Below are positions 35,608 through 45,403 of a stretch of 64,000 bases of DNA, piece after piece. The notes below the pieces were generated by a model that saw only the letters and a program-made list of their open reading frames with translations, ran no database searches and had not been told where the DNA came from. This DNA comes from Duganella zoogloeoides (GTDB taxonomy: Bacteria > Pseudomonadota > Gammaproteobacteria > Burkholderiales > Burkholderiaceae_D). Position 1 is the stretch's first letter; every line of letters begins with the position of its first letter. Where the stretch lies: positions 4,960,001 to 5,024,000 of the forward strand of contig NZ_CP140152.1 of assembly GCF_034479515.1 (NCBI RefSeq). Reading direction: 5' to 3'. Made by a program: the position numbers and the translations under genes.

Positions 35608-36494
35608 ATTTTGATGTAATGGTCCACCAGCAGCGCCGCGAACAGCAAGCCCAGGTACATGATCGACCAGGCAAAGGCCTTGCGGGCCACCTGGTCGGAA
35701 TAATGGCGATAAATCTTCCACGAATGGTGCAGGAAGACCGCATTGAGGATGATCGCAGAAACCAGGTAAATCAGTCCGCTCATTTGCACCACGTAGGGCA
35801 GCACGGTGGTGGCCGCCAGCGCGATCGAGTACAGCCACACGTGGAACTGCGTGTATTCCATGCCGTGCGTGACCGGCAGCATCGGCAGGCCCGACTTGGC
35901 GTAGTCGTCGCGGCGGTACAGCGCCAGCGCCCAGAAATGCGGCGGCGTCCAGACAAAAATGATCATCACCAGCAGCCACGCTTCGGCCGGTACTTCGTTG
36001 GTCATCGCGGCCCAGCCCAGGGCCGGCGGCATGGCGCCCGACAGGCCACCGATGACGATGTTCTGCGGCGTGGCAGGCTTCAGGATCATCGTATAGATCA
36101 CGGCGTAGCCGACAAAGCTGAAGAACGTGAGCCACATGGTGAGCGGATTGACCAGCGCATACAAGATCCACATGCCGGCGCCGCCGATCAGCAGCGCGAA
36201 CACCACGGTTTCGCCCACGGTCACGTCGCCCATGGCGTTCGGACGGCGCGCGGTGCGGGCCATGCGGGCGTCGATTTCACGCTCGGCCAGGCAGTTGACC
36301 GCGAAGGCGGCGCTGGTGAGCAGGAAAATGCCCAGCGTGGCCGGCACCGCCACGCGCCAGTCCGGAATGCCATCCGTCGCCAGGAACATGCCGATGATGG
36401 CGCAAAACACCGCCATCTGGGTGATGCGCGGCTTGGTCAGCGCCCAGAACTGCGAGGCGCGGCGGGAAGGTTTGGTCAGAGTGTGCGTGGTCAT
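35604..36494 (-). CDS. ctaB: Protohaem IX farnesyltransferase (haem O synthase)
   Basis: A UbiA-family membrane prenyltransferase of 296 residues that attaches the farnesyl group to haem B. The first Asp-rich-type motif is [19 protein letters not shown], with the second loop [30 protein letters not shown] is the most conserved CyoE/CtaB signature. The start at 36494 ([12 protein letters not shown]) is chosen over an upstream in-frame ATG because it fits homologues. It lies between ctaA and sco. Confidence 0.95.
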   Translation of the reverse strand: MTTHTLTKPSRRASQFWALTKPRITQMAVFCAIIGMFLATDGIPDWRVAVPATLGIFLLTSAAFAVNCLAEREIDARMARTARRPNAMGDVTVGETVVFALLIGGAGMWILYALVNPLTMWLTFFSFVGYAVIYTMILKPATPQNIVIGGLSGAMPPALGWAAMTNEVPAEAWLLVMIIFVWTPPHFWALALYRRDDYAKSGLPMLPVTHGMEYTQFHVWLYSIALAATTVLPYVVQMSGLIYLVSAIILNAVFLHHSWKIYRHYSDQVARKAFAWSIMYLGLLFAALLVDHYIKI

Positions 36495-36528
36495 GATGTC
36501 ATTTCGAAGCGCTTGGCCAGAAGGCAAG

Positions 36529-37692
36529 CTATTGCTGCTTCAGCGGTAAATGGTGCGATAAACCAGCACCCGAAGCTGCTTTTTTAGCAAGATCGTGCTG
36601 GAATTTAGCCTTGTAGTTTAACACGGTCAGCAACAGTACCAGCAGCGCCGCGCCGGCGTTATGCAATACGGCAATGGTCAGCGGGAAGCTGAAGTAGATC
36701 GTGGCCAGGCCTGTGGCGATCTGCGCGGCCAGCACGAGCGCGATGTAGCGCGCGGTTTTATGCAATACCACATTGCCCCACGCGCGCCACGCGGTGTAGC
36801 CGGCCACCAGCGCCACGATGAAGCCTGCATTGCGGTGTATCCAGTGGATCGCCGTCAGCGCCGCAAACGGAATGTAATGGCCGGCAGCGGTCTTGCCCAA
36901 TTCGCGCCACAGCGTAAAGCCGTGTTCGAAGTCCATGTGCGGCACCAGCTTGCCGCCGCACAGCGGGAAGTCGGTACACGCCAGCGTGGCGTAGTTGGTG
37001 CTCACCCAGCCGCCGAGGGCGATCTGTACCACCAGCAATACCGCCGAGATGCCGGCCAGCCAGCGGATCTTGCGCATCGCCGTGGGCGAGCCGGACAAGG
37101 TGCGCACCGGAGAAATCAGCTGGTTCTGGCGGCCGCCGTACCATACCAGCGCCGCCAATAGCCCCATGCCCAGCAGCAGGTGGATGGTGACGATCACCGG
37201 TTGCAGCTTGAGCGTGACAGTCCAGGCGCCGAACGCGCCTTGCAGGCAGACAAAGAAGAACAGGAAGGTCGGCATGCCCGGCTTGTACTCGGGCCGGGTG
37301 CCCTGCGACTTGCGCCACTGGTACCACGCCTGCGCCATCATCGCCACGATCAGCACGCCGATGGCCATGGCCAGGTAGCGGTGGATCATCTCGATCCAGG
37401 CCTTGGCCACGGTGACCGGGCCGGTGGGGTTCAGGGTTTCGGCCGCCACAATGTCCGCGTGCGCCAGGAAGGGGTTGGCGGCGCCGTAGCAGCCGGGCCA
37501 GTCCGGGCAGCCGAGGCCGGAATCGGTCAAGCGCGTAAACGCGCCGAACACGATCAGGTCGAGCGTGAGAAACACGCTCACCCAGATCAGCTTGCGGTAC
37601 TTGTTGGCGTCGGACGACGTCCACACCAGCGACAGCGGCAGCAGCGCCACCAGCAGCGCCGTGATGGCCATTTGAGCGAGAGTCAGGTGCAT
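36529..37692 (-). CDS. ctaA: Haem A synthase (COX15/CtaA)
   Basis: A 387-residue eight-helix membrane protein that oxidises haem O to haem [22 protein letters not shown] is the diagnostic stretch, followed by EMIHRYLAM, a histidine ligand region, and later [14 protein letters not shown] with the second histidine pair. CTDFPLCGG is the second cysteine loop. It shares an operon with ctaB. Confidence 0.95.
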   Translation of the reverse strand: MHLTLAQMAITALLVALLPLSLVWTSSDANKYRKLIWVSVFLTLDLIVFGAFTRLTDSGLGCPDWPGCYGAANPFLAHADIVAAETLNPTGPVTVAKAWIEMIHRYLAMAIGVLIVAMMAQAWYQWRKSQGTRPEYKPGMPTFLFFFVCLQGAFGAWTVTLKLQPVIVTIHLLLGMGLLAALVWYGGRQNQLISPVRTLSGSPTAMRKIRWLAGISAVLLVVQIALGGWVSTNYATLACTDFPLCGGKLVPHMDFEHGFTLWRELGKTAAGHYIPFAALTAIHWIHRNAGFIVALVAGYTAWRAWGNVVLHKTARYIALVLAAQIATGLATIYFSFPLTIAVLHNAGAALLVLLLTVLNYKAKFQHDLAKKAASGAGLSHHLPLKQQ

Positions 37693-37707
37693 CGTTTAGT
37701 TATCCCA

Positions 37708-38328
37708 TTATCCTATGGCAGAAGCTTTAAGCAGTTTGGCAATGTCCTTGTGGACCTTGCTCGCCTTGGCGGTGTCGCTGGAGACGGCGCCTTTCGGGAA
37801 GCGCATCATCAGGTTGCCCAGCGGGTCGATCAGGTACACGTAGTCGGCGGCGCGCTCGCCCTGCTCCACCGGCAGCCATTTGGCAACCACCGCAGCCGGC
37901 GCGCGCAACATGTGGGTGCCGTCGTTGACGCGCATGATCATGGTCTCGAGCGGCTGCTCGTCGGTGATCAGCCATACTCTTTCCACCCGATCCATGGCCT
38001 TGCCCTGCATGGTGCGCAGCTGGCGCATGGCAAACAGCTGGTCCTGGCAGTCCTGCTGGCAGTCCGACGGCCCCACCTTGAGCATCACCCACTTGCCGCG
38101 ATAATCGGCCAGCGTGGCCGGGCTGCCGTCGAGCTGTTTGCTGGCCATCGATGGGATCGGATACTGGCGTGCATCGAGCAGGGTGCCGTAGTTGGTCTCG
38201 CCGCCCTTGGGCTTGACAACGTAATACATGAAGTACGACGCCAGCAGCGGCGCGGCGCACACGGCGATCACCGCCAGCAGCTTCCAGCGTCCGCGCGCCG
38301 TTTGTTTAGTGTTTGCCTGATTTTCCAC
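37708..38328 (-). CDS. SCO-like membrane protein of the oxidase assembly cluster
   Basis: A 206-residue protein with one N-terminal membrane helix (about 16-37) and a thioredoxin-like domain. ADYRGKWVMLKVGPSDCQQDC places a CxxxC where SCO proteins bind copper, and VYLIDPLGNLMMRFPKG resembles the SCO C-terminal strand. It overlaps the SURF1 gene by 23 bases. It is a conserved unnamed member of betaproteobacterial cox clusters. A role in copper or thiol handling for oxidase is inferred. Confidence 0.75.
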   Translation of the reverse strand: MENQANTKQTARGRWKLLAVIAVCAAPLLASYFMYYVVKPKGGETNYGTLLDARQYPIPSMASKQLDGSPATLADYRGKWVMLKVGPSDCQQDCQDQLFAMRQLRTMQGKAMDRVERVWLITDEQPLETMIMRVNDGTHMLRAPAAVVAKWLPVEQGERAADYVYLIDPLGNLMMRFPKGAVSSDTAKASKVHKDIAKLLKASAIG

Positions 38329-39043
38329 GTCTGAATCCGTTCACGACAAAAAAGATGACCGCCATCGCCGCCAGCGCATACCACTGGAAGGCATAGCCCT
38401 GGTGTTTTTCGGGATTCATGCCCGAAGCCGGCCATTCGCGGCCCATGCGCAGGTCGTCGCCATACGGGCGCGCCGGCGTACTTTGCTGCAGCACGAATGG
38501 CTGCATGGTCAGTCCGCTCGCTTTGGCCACTTGCAGCGGGTCGGCGTTTTGCACGATAACGCCGGGCGCCAACGCGGGCCCCGCGCCCAGTTCCATCACG
38601 TGGCCCGAGTGCAGGCGCGCCACGCCGTCCACGGTGACGGTGCCCGTTGGCGTATCGAACGCGGGCAGCTTGTCGCGCGCCAGCGGGTCGCGCGGCAACC
38701 AGCCGCGCTGCACCAGCACATGCATATTGGACCCGTCGATCTTGAAGGGCATCAGCAGGTACACGCCGGCGCGGCCCTGGTACGGGCGGTTGTCGAGGTA
38801 CAGCGGCCAGTCCTGGACGAAATGGCCGGTGGCGCTGACGCGGCGGTATTCCACAGCGGCTGCGGCCAGCGGCGCCCCGGTCAGCGCCAGGGGTGCGGCG
38901 GCAGCGCCATGGTCGAGGCGCGCCTGGGTGGCGATTTTCTCGTCGGCGCGGCGTTCCTGCCAGTTGCCCAGGGCGAAGCCCAGCGCCACCACCAGGACCG
39001 TGGCGATCAAGGGAATCAATTTAAATCGGAAGGCAATCGGCAT
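38306..39043 (-). CDS. SURF1 family cytochrome oxidase assembly protein
   Basis: A 245-residue SURF1 protein, which helps insert haem A into subunit I. There is one membrane helix at each end with a soluble domain between. GNWQERRADEK, DNRPYQGRAGVYLLMPF, VLVQRGWLPRD and the C-terminal YAFQWYALA are family motifs. It begins a five-gene run (SURF1, SCO-like, ctaA, ctaB, sco) and is divergent from the small DUF2909 gene, with only 34 bases between. Confidence 0.92.
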   Translation of the reverse strand: MPIAFRFKLIPLIATVLVVALGFALGNWQERRADEKIATQARLDHGAAAAPLALTGAPLAAAAVEYRRVSATGHFVQDWPLYLDNRPYQGRAGVYLLMPFKIDGSNMHVLVQRGWLPRDPLARDKLPAFDTPTGTVTVDGVARLHSGHVMELGAGPALAPGVIVQNADPLQVAKASGLTMQPFVLQQSTPARPYGDDLRMGREWPASGMNPEKHQGYAFQWYALAAMAVIFFVVNGFRRGKSGKH

Positions 39044-39077
39044 TACAATGAAGCCTCACTCATCTCGCTGCCCTGTC

Positions 39078-39278
39078 ATGAAAATTGTCGTCGCCATCGC
39101 GTTCGTCCTGATCATCGGCAGCCTCGGTTGCGCGCTGTTTTTCCTCATGCGCGACAAGGGCAAGAGCAACAACACGGTCCGCTCGCTGGCGGTGCGGGTG
39201 GGCTTGTCGATCACCCTGTTCGTGATGATCCTTGTCGCCTACAAGCTTGGCTATATCCAGCCTACCGGCTTGCGCTGA
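39078..39278 (+). CDS. DUF2909-type twin-transmembrane small protein
   Basis: A 66-residue protein of two hydrophobic helices (about 3-23 and 40-60) joined by a basic loop (MRDKGKSNNTVRSLAVRVG), the pattern of the DUF2909 family commonly embedded in cox gene clusters. It is the only plus-strand gene in this block. Longer frames extending upstream from 38418 are antisense to SURF1 and not credible. An assembly role for oxidase is a guess from context. Confidence 0.75.
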   Translation: MKIVVAIAFVLIIGSLGCALFFLMRDKGKSNNTVRSLAVRVGLSITLFVMILVAYKLGYIQPTGLR

Positions 39279-39297
39279 TCCTTATTTACAGCACCAG

Positions 39298-39334
39298 AAA
39301 AAACGGCCGCACCGGACATTCCCGTGTGCGGCCG
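39298..39334 (-). terminator. Intrinsic terminator after cox3
   Basis: CGGCCGCAC/GTGCGGCCG (39304-39312 with 39326-39334), a 9-bp perfect stem, followed on the minus strand by six T's (39303 to 39298). It ends the coxB-coxA-ctaG-cox3 operon and separates it from the SURF1 operon. Confidence 0.85.
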
Positions 39335-39366
39335 ACAGCATTATAGCGCCGATGTTTGGGGTATGT

Positions 39367-40227
39367 TCACAGCCAGTAGATCACTACATACAGGCCCAGC
39401 CACACCACGTCCACGAAGTGCCAGTACCACGCCGCACCTTCGAAGGCGAAGTGGTTGTCAGGTGTGAAATGTCCTTTTAGCACCCGGTATAACACCACCG
39501 ACAGCATGATCGCGCCCATCGTCACGTGGAAGCCGTGGAAGCCGGTCAGCATGAAGAAGGTCGAGCCGTAGATGCCGGACGTCAGCTTGAGGTTCAGTTC
39601 GCTATATGCGTGGATGTATTCATAGACCTGGAAGCCCATGAAGGTGGCGCCCAGCAGCACGGTGGCAAACAGCCAGATCGCCGTCTGCGCGCGGTGGCCG
39701 GCGCGCAGCGCGTGGTGGGCGATGGTGAGCGTCACGCCCGACGTCAGCAGCAAGGCGGTATTAATGGTCGGAATCGGGAACGGTCCCATGGTGCGGAACT
39801 CGTCGACGGTACCGGCCGGGCTGGCGCCGCCCCAGTGTGCGGCAAAGTCGGGCCAGATGAATTTATGGTCGATGTCGCCCAGCCACGGCATGGAAATCAC
39901 GCGGGCGTAGAACAGCGCGCCGAAAAAGGCGCCGAAGAACATGATCTCGGAAACAATGAACCACGCCATCGACCAGCGGAACGAGTAGTCGATGCGCTGG
40001 CTGTACAAGCCGCCTTCGGACTCCTTGATGGCGTCGCCGAACCAGAAGTACAGCACCGCGATGATGCCGGCCAGGCCGACCATGTTGACCGGCATGCCCC
40101 ACGCCACATCGTTGACCCACGCCGAGGCGCCGGCCATGGTGACCAGCAGCGCGATACCGGCCAGCAGCGGCCAGCGCGACGGCCCCGGCACGAAGTAATA
40201 CGGTGCTGCGGTATTGTGTGCGCTCAT
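39367..40227 (-). CDS. ctaE: Cytochrome c oxidase subunit III
   Basis: A 286-residue seven-helix subunit III of the aa3-type oxidase. FRWSMAWFIVSEIMFFGAFF, GTVDEFRTMGPFPIPTINTALLL and FMLTGFHGFHVTMGA with HFVDVVWLGLYVVIYWL at the end are the conserved helices. It is the last gene of the structural cox operon before a strong terminator. Confidence 0.96.
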   Translation of the reverse strand: MSAHNTAAPYYFVPGPSRWPLLAGIALLVTMAGASAWVNDVAWGMPVNMVGLAGIIAVLYFWFGDAIKESEGGLYSQRIDYSFRWSMAWFIVSEIMFFGAFFGALFYARVISMPWLGDIDHKFIWPDFAAHWGGASPAGTVDEFRTMGPFPIPTINTALLLTSGVTLTIAHHALRAGHRAQTAIWLFATVLLGATFMGFQVYEYIHAYSELNLKLTSGIYGSTFFMLTGFHGFHVTMGAIMLSVVLYRVLKGHFTPDNHFAFEGAAWYWHFVDVVWLGLYVVIYWL

Positions 40228-40263
40228 CTCGATCTCCCCTGTCGAACTTTGTAAGTGTAAGGA

Positions 40264-40461
40264 CTATTTTGCTACCGCCCACTGCACGGCCAGGATCAGC
40301 AGCCCGATGAACAGGGCCACGGCGATCAGCGCCGCGATCACGATGTGCACCGGGTTGAGCCGGGCGTCATCGTTGTCGAAATCACTTTTGCGGCGCAGGC
40401 CGAAGAACGACCACACCACCGCTTTCAACGAATACCAGAACGACGCCGGCTTCTTGTCCAT
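40264..40461 (-). CDS. DUF2970 small membrane protein
   Basis: A 65-residue protein with a single hydrophobic helix (about 38-60). KAVVWSFFGLRRKSDFDND and LNPVHIVIAALIAVALF match the DUF2970 family, a regular small member of betaproteobacterial cox operons. Its start directly abuts the stop of ctaG. Function unknown, presumably oxidase assembly or stability. Confidence 0.85.
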   Translation of the reverse strand: MDKKPASFWYSLKAVVWSFFGLRRKSDFDNDDARLNPVHIVIAALIAVALFIGLLILAVQWAVAK

Positions 40462-41016
40462 CTAGTTCGCCGCCGTCTTGTCCATGCCGCCCACTTCGAA
40501 GAACGTGTACGACAGGGTGATGGTCTTGACGTCGCGCGGCAGCTTGGGGTCGATGTAGAACATCACCGGCATCTGCCGCGCTTCGTTCGGCTTCAACGCC
40601 TGCTGCTTGAAGCAAAAGCACTCGACCTTTTTAAAATGCTGCATGGCGTTCTGCGGCGCGTAGCTCGGTATCGCCTGCGCCGCCACGTCGCGGTTCTGGG
40701 TGTTGACCACCTCGTACGTCACGGTAGCCAGTTCGCCCGGGTGCACCGTCATTGATGCCACCGTGGGCCGGAAGCGGTAAGGGCCCTGGCTGTTGGCGTC
40801 GAACTCGATGGTGATGCTGCGGGTGGCGTCCACCTGCGTGTTCTGGTCGTATTCGACCGTGCCGTCTTTTTGCGTGAGCACGTTCAGGCCCAGCGCTTCG
40901 CAGATCTGGCGGTAGAACGGGTTCAAGGCATAGGCAAAGCCGAACATCACCACGGCCGTGACCAGCAGCTTGCCGAGCAAGGTGCGATTCAGTCCGGATG
41001 TACCGTCTTTTTTCAT
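40462..41016 (-). CDS. ctaG: Cytochrome c oxidase assembly protein CtaG (COX11)
   Basis: A 184-residue copper chaperone for the CuB site of subunit I. It has an N-terminal membrane anchor (about 15-35), then a periplasmic immunoglobulin-like domain. VECFCFKQQ is the copper-binding CFCF motif and YALNPFYRQICEALGL the conserved membrane-proximal stretch. It sits between the 33-codon gene and the DUF2970 gene. Confidence 0.94.
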   Translation of the reverse strand: MKKDGTSGLNRTLLGKLLVTAVVMFGFAYALNPFYRQICEALGLNVLTQKDGTVEYDQNTQVDATRSITIEFDANSQGPYRFRPTVASMTVHPGELATVTYEVVNTQNRDVAAQAIPSYAPQNAMQHFKKVECFCFKQQALKPNEARQMPVMFYIDPKLPRDVKTITLSYTFFEVGGMDKTAAN

Positions 41017-41017
41017 G

Positions 41018-41119
41018 TCAGCTCAGCCAGATACGCTTGACGAACACCGACAGGAAAAACAGCACCGCCAGAGCTGCCAGCCACAGCGCCATGCGCACAT
41101 TGTTGGGTTTTTTGTTCAT
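41018..41119 (-). CDS. Very small cytochrome oxidase assembly-type membrane protein (33 residues)
   Basis: A 33-residue single-helix protein ([20 protein letters not shown], then a hydrophobic run and a basic-aromatic end KRIWLS). Its ATG overlaps the coxA stop by four bases (ATGA) and its stop is one base before the ctaG start, so the gene is locked into the operon. Small membrane proteins at this position are known in betaproteobacterial cox operons as cytochrome oxidase small assembly proteins. It is short enough to be missed by automated calling. Confidence 0.75.
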   Translation of the reverse strand: MNKKPNNVRMALWLAALAVLFFLSVFVKRIWLS

Positions 41120-42711
41120 TTGAATTGCGGTGGCGTTTCAAACGTGTGGAATGGCGCCGGCGACGGCACGGTCCACTCGAGGCCCTCGGCGCCTTCCCAC
41201 GGCTTGGCTTCCGCTTTCTTGCCGCCGCGGATGGTCGGGATCACCACGCCGAACAGGAAGAACACCTGCGACAGGCCGAAACCGAAAGCGCCGATGGTGG
41301 CGATCATGTTGTAATCGGTGAACTGCGCCGAGTAATCGACATAGCGGCGCGGCATGCCGGCCAGGCCCAGGAAGTGCATCGGGAAGAACGTCACGTTGAA
41401 CGAAATCAGCGACAGCCAGAAGTGCGCCTTGCCCATGGTTTCGTTGTACATGTGGCCGGTCCACTTGGGCGACCAGTAGTAGAAGCCGGCAAACAGCGCG
41501 AACAGCGAACCGGCCACCAGCACGTAGTGGAAGTGCGCCACCACGTAATACGTATCCTGCAGCTGGATGTCGATCGGCGTGACCGCCAGGATCAGGCCGG
41601 TAAAGCCGCCGATGGTGAACACGAAGATGAAGCCGACCGTAAACAGCATCGGCGTCTCGAATGTCATCGAACCCTTCCACATGGTGGCGATCCAGTTGAA
41701 CACTTTAACGCCGGTGGGTACCGCGATCAGCATGGTGGCGTACATGAAGAACAGTTGCGACGTCACCGGCATGCCGGTGGTAAACATGTGGTGGGCCCAC
41801 ACGACGAACGACAGGATCGCGATCGACGCGGTGGCATAGACCATCGACGCGTAGCCGAACAGCTGCTTGCGTGCAAACGCCGGCAGGATCTGCGAGACGA
41901 TGCCGAACGCCGGCAAGATCATGATGTACACCTCGGGGTGGCCGAAGAACCAGAAAATATGCTGGTACATCACGGGGTCGCCACCGGCGGCCGCGTTGAA
42001 GAAGGTGGTGCCGAAGTGGCGGTCGGTCAGGGTCATGGTAATCGCCCCGGCCAGTACCGGCATCACCAGGATCAAGAGGTAGGCGGTGATCAGCCAGGTC
42101 CAGCAGAACATCGGCATTTTCATCAGCGTCATGCCCGGTGCGCGCATGTTGAGGATGGTGACGATGATGTTGATCGAGCCCATGATCGACGAGGCGCCCA
42201 TCAGGTGCATGGCGAAAATCGCCATGTCCATGCCCGGTCCCATCTGGGTGGACAGCGGCGCGTACAGGGTCCAGCCGGCAGCAGTCGCCCCGCCCGGCAC
42301 CAGGAACGACGTGGCCAGCAGCAGCGCGGCCGGCGGCAGCAGCCAGAACGAGAAGTTGTTCATGCGCGCGAACGCCATGTCGGACGCGCCGATCTGCAGC
42401 GGGATCATCCAGTTGGCAAAGCCCACGAAGGCCGGCATGATGGCGCCGAACACCATCACCAGGCCGTGCATGGTGGTCAATTGATTGAAGAACTCGGGCT
42501 GGAAGAATTGCAGGCCAGGCTGGAACAGCTCGCTGCGGATCATCAGCGCCAGCACCCCGCCCGACAGCAGCATCACGAACGAGAACCACAGGTACAGCGT
42601 GCCGATATCCTTGTGGTTGGTGGCGAACAGCCAGCGTTTCAGGCCGGTCGGATGGTCATGGGCGTGATCGTGCGAGTGATCGTGGCCGTGATCGATGGTG
42701 CTTGTGCTCAT
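41116..42711 (-). CDS. ctaD: Cytochrome c oxidase subunit I
   Basis: The 531-residue haem-copper subunit of the aa3-type oxidase. A His-rich N-terminal tail ([14 protein letters not shown]) precedes the first helix. [14 protein letters not shown] (haem a ligand), [20 protein letters not shown] (CuB His and the His-Tyr pair), WAHHMFTTG (CuB His-His) and [11 protein letters not shown] (both haem ligands) are all present. KXXE-type K-channel residues are retained, so the subunit appears functional. Confidence 0.97.
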   Translation of the reverse strand: MSTSTIDHGHDHSHDHAHDHPTGLKRWLFATNHKDIGTLYLWFSFVMLLSGGVLALMIRSELFQPGLQFFQPEFFNQLTTMHGLVMVFGAIMPAFVGFANWMIPLQIGASDMAFARMNNFSFWLLPPAALLLATSFLVPGGATAAGWTLYAPLSTQMGPGMDMAIFAMHLMGASSIMGSINIIVTILNMRAPGMTLMKMPMFCWTWLITAYLLILVMPVLAGAITMTLTDRHFGTTFFNAAAGGDPVMYQHIFWFFGHPEVYIMILPAFGIVSQILPAFARKQLFGYASMVYATASIAILSFVVWAHHMFTTGMPVTSQLFFMYATMLIAVPTGVKVFNWIATMWKGSMTFETPMLFTVGFIFVFTIGGFTGLILAVTPIDIQLQDTYYVVAHFHYVLVAGSLFALFAGFYYWSPKWTGHMYNETMGKAHFWLSLISFNVTFFPMHFLGLAGMPRRYVDYSAQFTDYNMIATIGAFGFGLSQVFFLFGVVIPTIRGGKKAEAKPWEGAEGLEWTVPSPAPFHTFETPPQFK

Positions 42712-42736
42712 TGTGTCTCCTGCTGTTCTGCTGGAT

Positions 42737-43960
42737 TTATTTACGTGCAGCCACGATTTCGGCCGGTTGGACGATGTTTTGTTCTGGCTTGTTCGACCAG
42801 CTGTTGCGGGTGTACGTGATCACGGCCGCGATTTCGGTGTCGGACAGCTGCTTCCACGCCGGCATTTCGGCGGGATATTTACCGCTCTTCTGGCCGTTGA
42901 GCAGCACGTGGATTTGCGCGGCCTTGTCGCCGTTGACCACGGCCGAGCCGTCCAGTGGCGCGAAGGCACTAGGTACGCCCTTGCCGTTGGCCTGGTGGCA
43001 GACCGCGCAGTTGGCGGTATAGACTTTTTCGCCGCGCGTTTTCAGCTCGTCGATGGTGAAGGTCTTGTTCGGATCGTCGGCCAGCGCCGCCATTTCCTTT
43101 TTCTTGCCATCGACCCAGGCCGTGTAGTCGGCGTCGGACACCACGCGCACGACGATCGGCATGAACGCGTGTTCCTTGCCGCACAGCTCGGAGCAATAGC
43201 CGCGATAGGTGCCGGTGTGTTCAGCCTTGAACCAGGTGTCGCGCACGAAGCCGGGAATCGCATCCTGCTTGACGGCAAACGCGGGGATCGACCACGAGTG
43301 GATGACGTCGGCGGCGGTAGTGACGATGCGGATCTTTTTATGGACCGGCACCACCATCTCGTTATCGACGTCCATCAGGTACGTGTCGCCGCGCTTTTCG
43401 GTGGGAGCAAAGCCGGGCGCACCCACTTGCGCACGCGGCGTGGCCAGGTTGGACAGGAAGGAAATGCCGGTGCCCTCGCCGCTCAGGTAGTCGTAGCCCC
43501 ACTTCCATTGCATGCCGGTGACCTTGATGGTGATGTCGGCGTTGCTGGTGTCTTTCATGCCGACCACGGTGCGGGTGGCGGGCAGCGCCATGCCGATCAC
43601 GATCAGGAACGGCACCACGGTCCAGGCGATTTCGACGGCGGTCGATTCGTGGAAGGTGGCCGGTTTGTGGCCCAGCGATTTGCGGTGCTTGAAGATCGAG
43701 TAGAACATCACGCCGAACACGGCGACGAAGATCACCAGGCACACGACCATCATCCACGTGTGCAGGTCGTAGACCTCGGTGGCGATGCGGGTGGCGGGCG
43801 GCTGCAGGTTCAGTTGTTTTTCAATTGGCCCGCCGGTGCCGCCGGTGGCCGGGCCATAGGTACCAGCACTTCCGGCTGTTTCTGCTGCCCTCGCTGCAAT
43901 ACTGGCTGCCGTCATCGTAAAGCCGAGCATGAACGATGTAAGTCGCTTCGCAAGTGTCAT
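42737..43960 (-). CDS. ctaC: Cytochrome c oxidase subunit II with C-terminal cytochrome c domain
   Basis: A 407-residue precursor with a signal peptide ending ARAAE and two membrane helices. The CuA-binding domain contains [17 protein letters not shown] aromatic electron entry ([10 protein letters not shown]) and the ligands [16 protein letters not shown], with HSWSIPAF earlier. A C-terminal extension from about residue 300 carries [11 protein letters not shown] and MPAWKQLSD (axial Met), a fused cytochrome c of the caa3 kind. The start at 43960 has GGGGA 5 bases upstream; an in-frame start at 44020 would mask the signal peptide. Confidence 0.94.
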   Translation of the reverse strand: MTLAKRLTSFMLGFTMTAASIAARAAETAGSAGTYGPATGGTGGPIEKQLNLQPPATRIATEVYDLHTWMMVVCLVIFVAVFGVMFYSIFKHRKSLGHKPATFHESTAVEIAWTVVPFLIVIGMALPATRTVVGMKDTSNADITIKVTGMQWKWGYDYLSGEGTGISFLSNLATPRAQVGAPGFAPTEKRGDTYLMDVDNEMVVPVHKKIRIVTTAADVIHSWSIPAFAVKQDAIPGFVRDTWFKAEHTGTYRGYCSELCGKEHAFMPIVVRVVSDADYTAWVDGKKKEMAALADDPNKTFTIDELKTRGEKVYTANCAVCHQANGKGVPSAFAPLDGSAVVNGDKAAQIHVLLNGQKSGKYPAEMPAWKQLSDTEIAAVITYTRNSWSNKPEQNIVQPAEIVAARK

Positions 43961-44340
43961 GTTTTCCCCAACAAACCCAAGTGTAATTATTTTGTAACGA
44001 CCTGGATTCCGGTAAACCAAACCCGCGTCGCTCCTTAAACAACTTCAGGCCCCGTTTGCACACTGCCGGGACGCTGAAGCCTTTGTCTCCATCCCCTACG
44101 TCACAGCGTGCTGCGAGAGAACTATACAAAAGCCTGATGCTGCTTAAATCAACTGCTCGCTTCGTTTCAATTGGTGCCCGGATAACGGCTTTGCCCATGA
44201 TTCACCGGCAAAGTTGGTTATTGATTATATAGAACAAAAACCACGCACATCAACAAATAAACGATTTTGCAACTCTGTTGTCCCCGGGACGCATTTTGCT
44301 TGCGTCCGGGGCGCGATCGCGTTATGGCAACCCTGCGACC
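43961..44340. other. Intergenic region with the cox operon promoter
   Basis: About 380 bases without a gene. It holds the minus-strand promoter and leader of coxB and the end of the BioC-like gene. The middle (about 44130-44270) is AT-rich relative to the surroundings. An imperfect hairpin lies at 44282-44311. No operator could be recognised by eye. Confidence 0.4.
44282..44311 (-). terminator. Hairpin after the BioC-like gene, possible terminator
   Basis: GGACGCA/TGCGTCC (44287-44293 with 44301-44307), extended outward by four C-G pairs around one bulged G, 30 bases past the stop codon. No T-run follows on the minus strand. Confidence 0.35.
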
Positions 44341-45261
44341 TTATTTTTTGCGCGGCAGGTCGAAGCGGATAATCGCCTCGCCCTTGGACGTGGTGCGCGG
44401 CGCCGGCCGGAACGCGTGGCCGTAAATCACCTCGAACGTCAGCGCCAGCTTGCCGTCGGGCCGGCGCTGGCGTTCCAGCGCCGCCAGCATGCGCTGCCAG
44501 GCCTGCTTGCCCATCAGCCCCCGGCTGCGCGTACCGAGCGGGTTGCCGCCCAGCGCGCGCACGTCGGCCAGCAGCGCTTGCGCGGTGTCGTACGTGACCG
44601 TGATCACTTCCATGTCGAGCACCGGCGTGGAAAACCCCACCTCCACCAGCTGGTCGCCGAAGTCGTGCATATCGACAAACGGCAGCACGTGCGGCGCCAG
44701 GTCGGCCTCGGCAAACGCCGTGCGCAGCTCGCGCAGGGTATCGGGCCCGAAGCACGAAAACATCAGCAGGCTGTTGACCCGCAGCACCCGGCGCCATTCG
44801 GCAAACACGCGGTCGGGCTGCGGATGCCAGTGCAGCGCCAGGTTGGACCACACCAGGTCGATCGAGTTCGGCGCCAGCGGCAAATCGGCGAAATCGCCGC
44901 ACAGCAAGTCGATGCCGGCCTTCGACGGCAGCAGCTTCGACAGCAGCTGGTTCAGCGACGACTGCTTGGCGCCCTGGCTGCGCACGGCGCGCAGCGGCGC
45001 CTCGGCCGCATCGATGCCGAGAATCTGGGCGGCGGCGTACATTTTTTGCAACACAGCAAGGTCGGCGCCATCGCCGCAGCCGGCATCGAGCACGCGCAAG
45101 GGCGCGATTTTAACCAATTCCAGCCGGTCCACCATCCGCGAGGCAATTTCCCGGCGCAAAAAATCGGCGGGACGGGTGCGGTCGAGACGGGAAAACAGGG
45201 CGCGCACATGATCGAGATCAATCGGGGCGCTGAGCTTGGGCGGGTTGGCAGGCACGTGCAT
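44341..45261 (-). CDS. SAM-dependent methyltransferase, BioC-like
   Basis: A 306-residue class I methyltransferase. The SAM-binding loop is VLDAGCGDGADL, then LGIDAAEAPL and LLCGDFADLPLAPNSIDLVW with NLALHWHPQPDRVFAEWRRVL. BioC proteins, malonyl-ACP O-methyltransferases of biotin synthesis, have this layout with the LHW/PD motif. Divergent comF next door resembles the arrangement near bio genes in other proteobacteria. The start at 45261 gives MHVPANPPKLSAPIDL; an upstream in-frame start at 45624 would run antisense through comF. Confidence 0.78.
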   Translation of the reverse strand: MHVPANPPKLSAPIDLDHVRALFSRLDRTRPADFLRREIASRMVDRLELVKIAPLRVLDAGCGDGADLAVLQKMYAAAQILGIDAAEAPLRAVRSQGAKQSSLNQLLSKLLPSKAGIDLLCGDFADLPLAPNSIDLVWSNLALHWHPQPDRVFAEWRRVLRVNSLLMFSCFGPDTLRELRTAFAEADLAPHVLPFVDMHDFGDQLVEVGFSTPVLDMEVITVTYDTAQALLADVRALGGNPLGTRSRGLMGKQAWQRMLAALERQRRPDGKLALTFEVIYGHAFRPAPRTTSKGEAIIRFDLPRKK

Positions 45262-45403
45262 ATATGGTTGACAGTTGGGTTCCACCTGCAATGGGCCGTG
45301 CCGGATGACGCCAGACGGCCGCAGGTTGATGCGATAATGTCGGCAGTGTACATGGTTGGCGCCCGGCTGGCCGCCATGGGCCGCGTTTTTTGGGAAACAT
45401 GGC

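Noticed and set aside
41125..42819. 564-codon open frame antisense to cytochrome oxidase subunit I
   Set aside because: His/Gln/Arg-rich antisense reading of a conserved gene; no recognisable motif.
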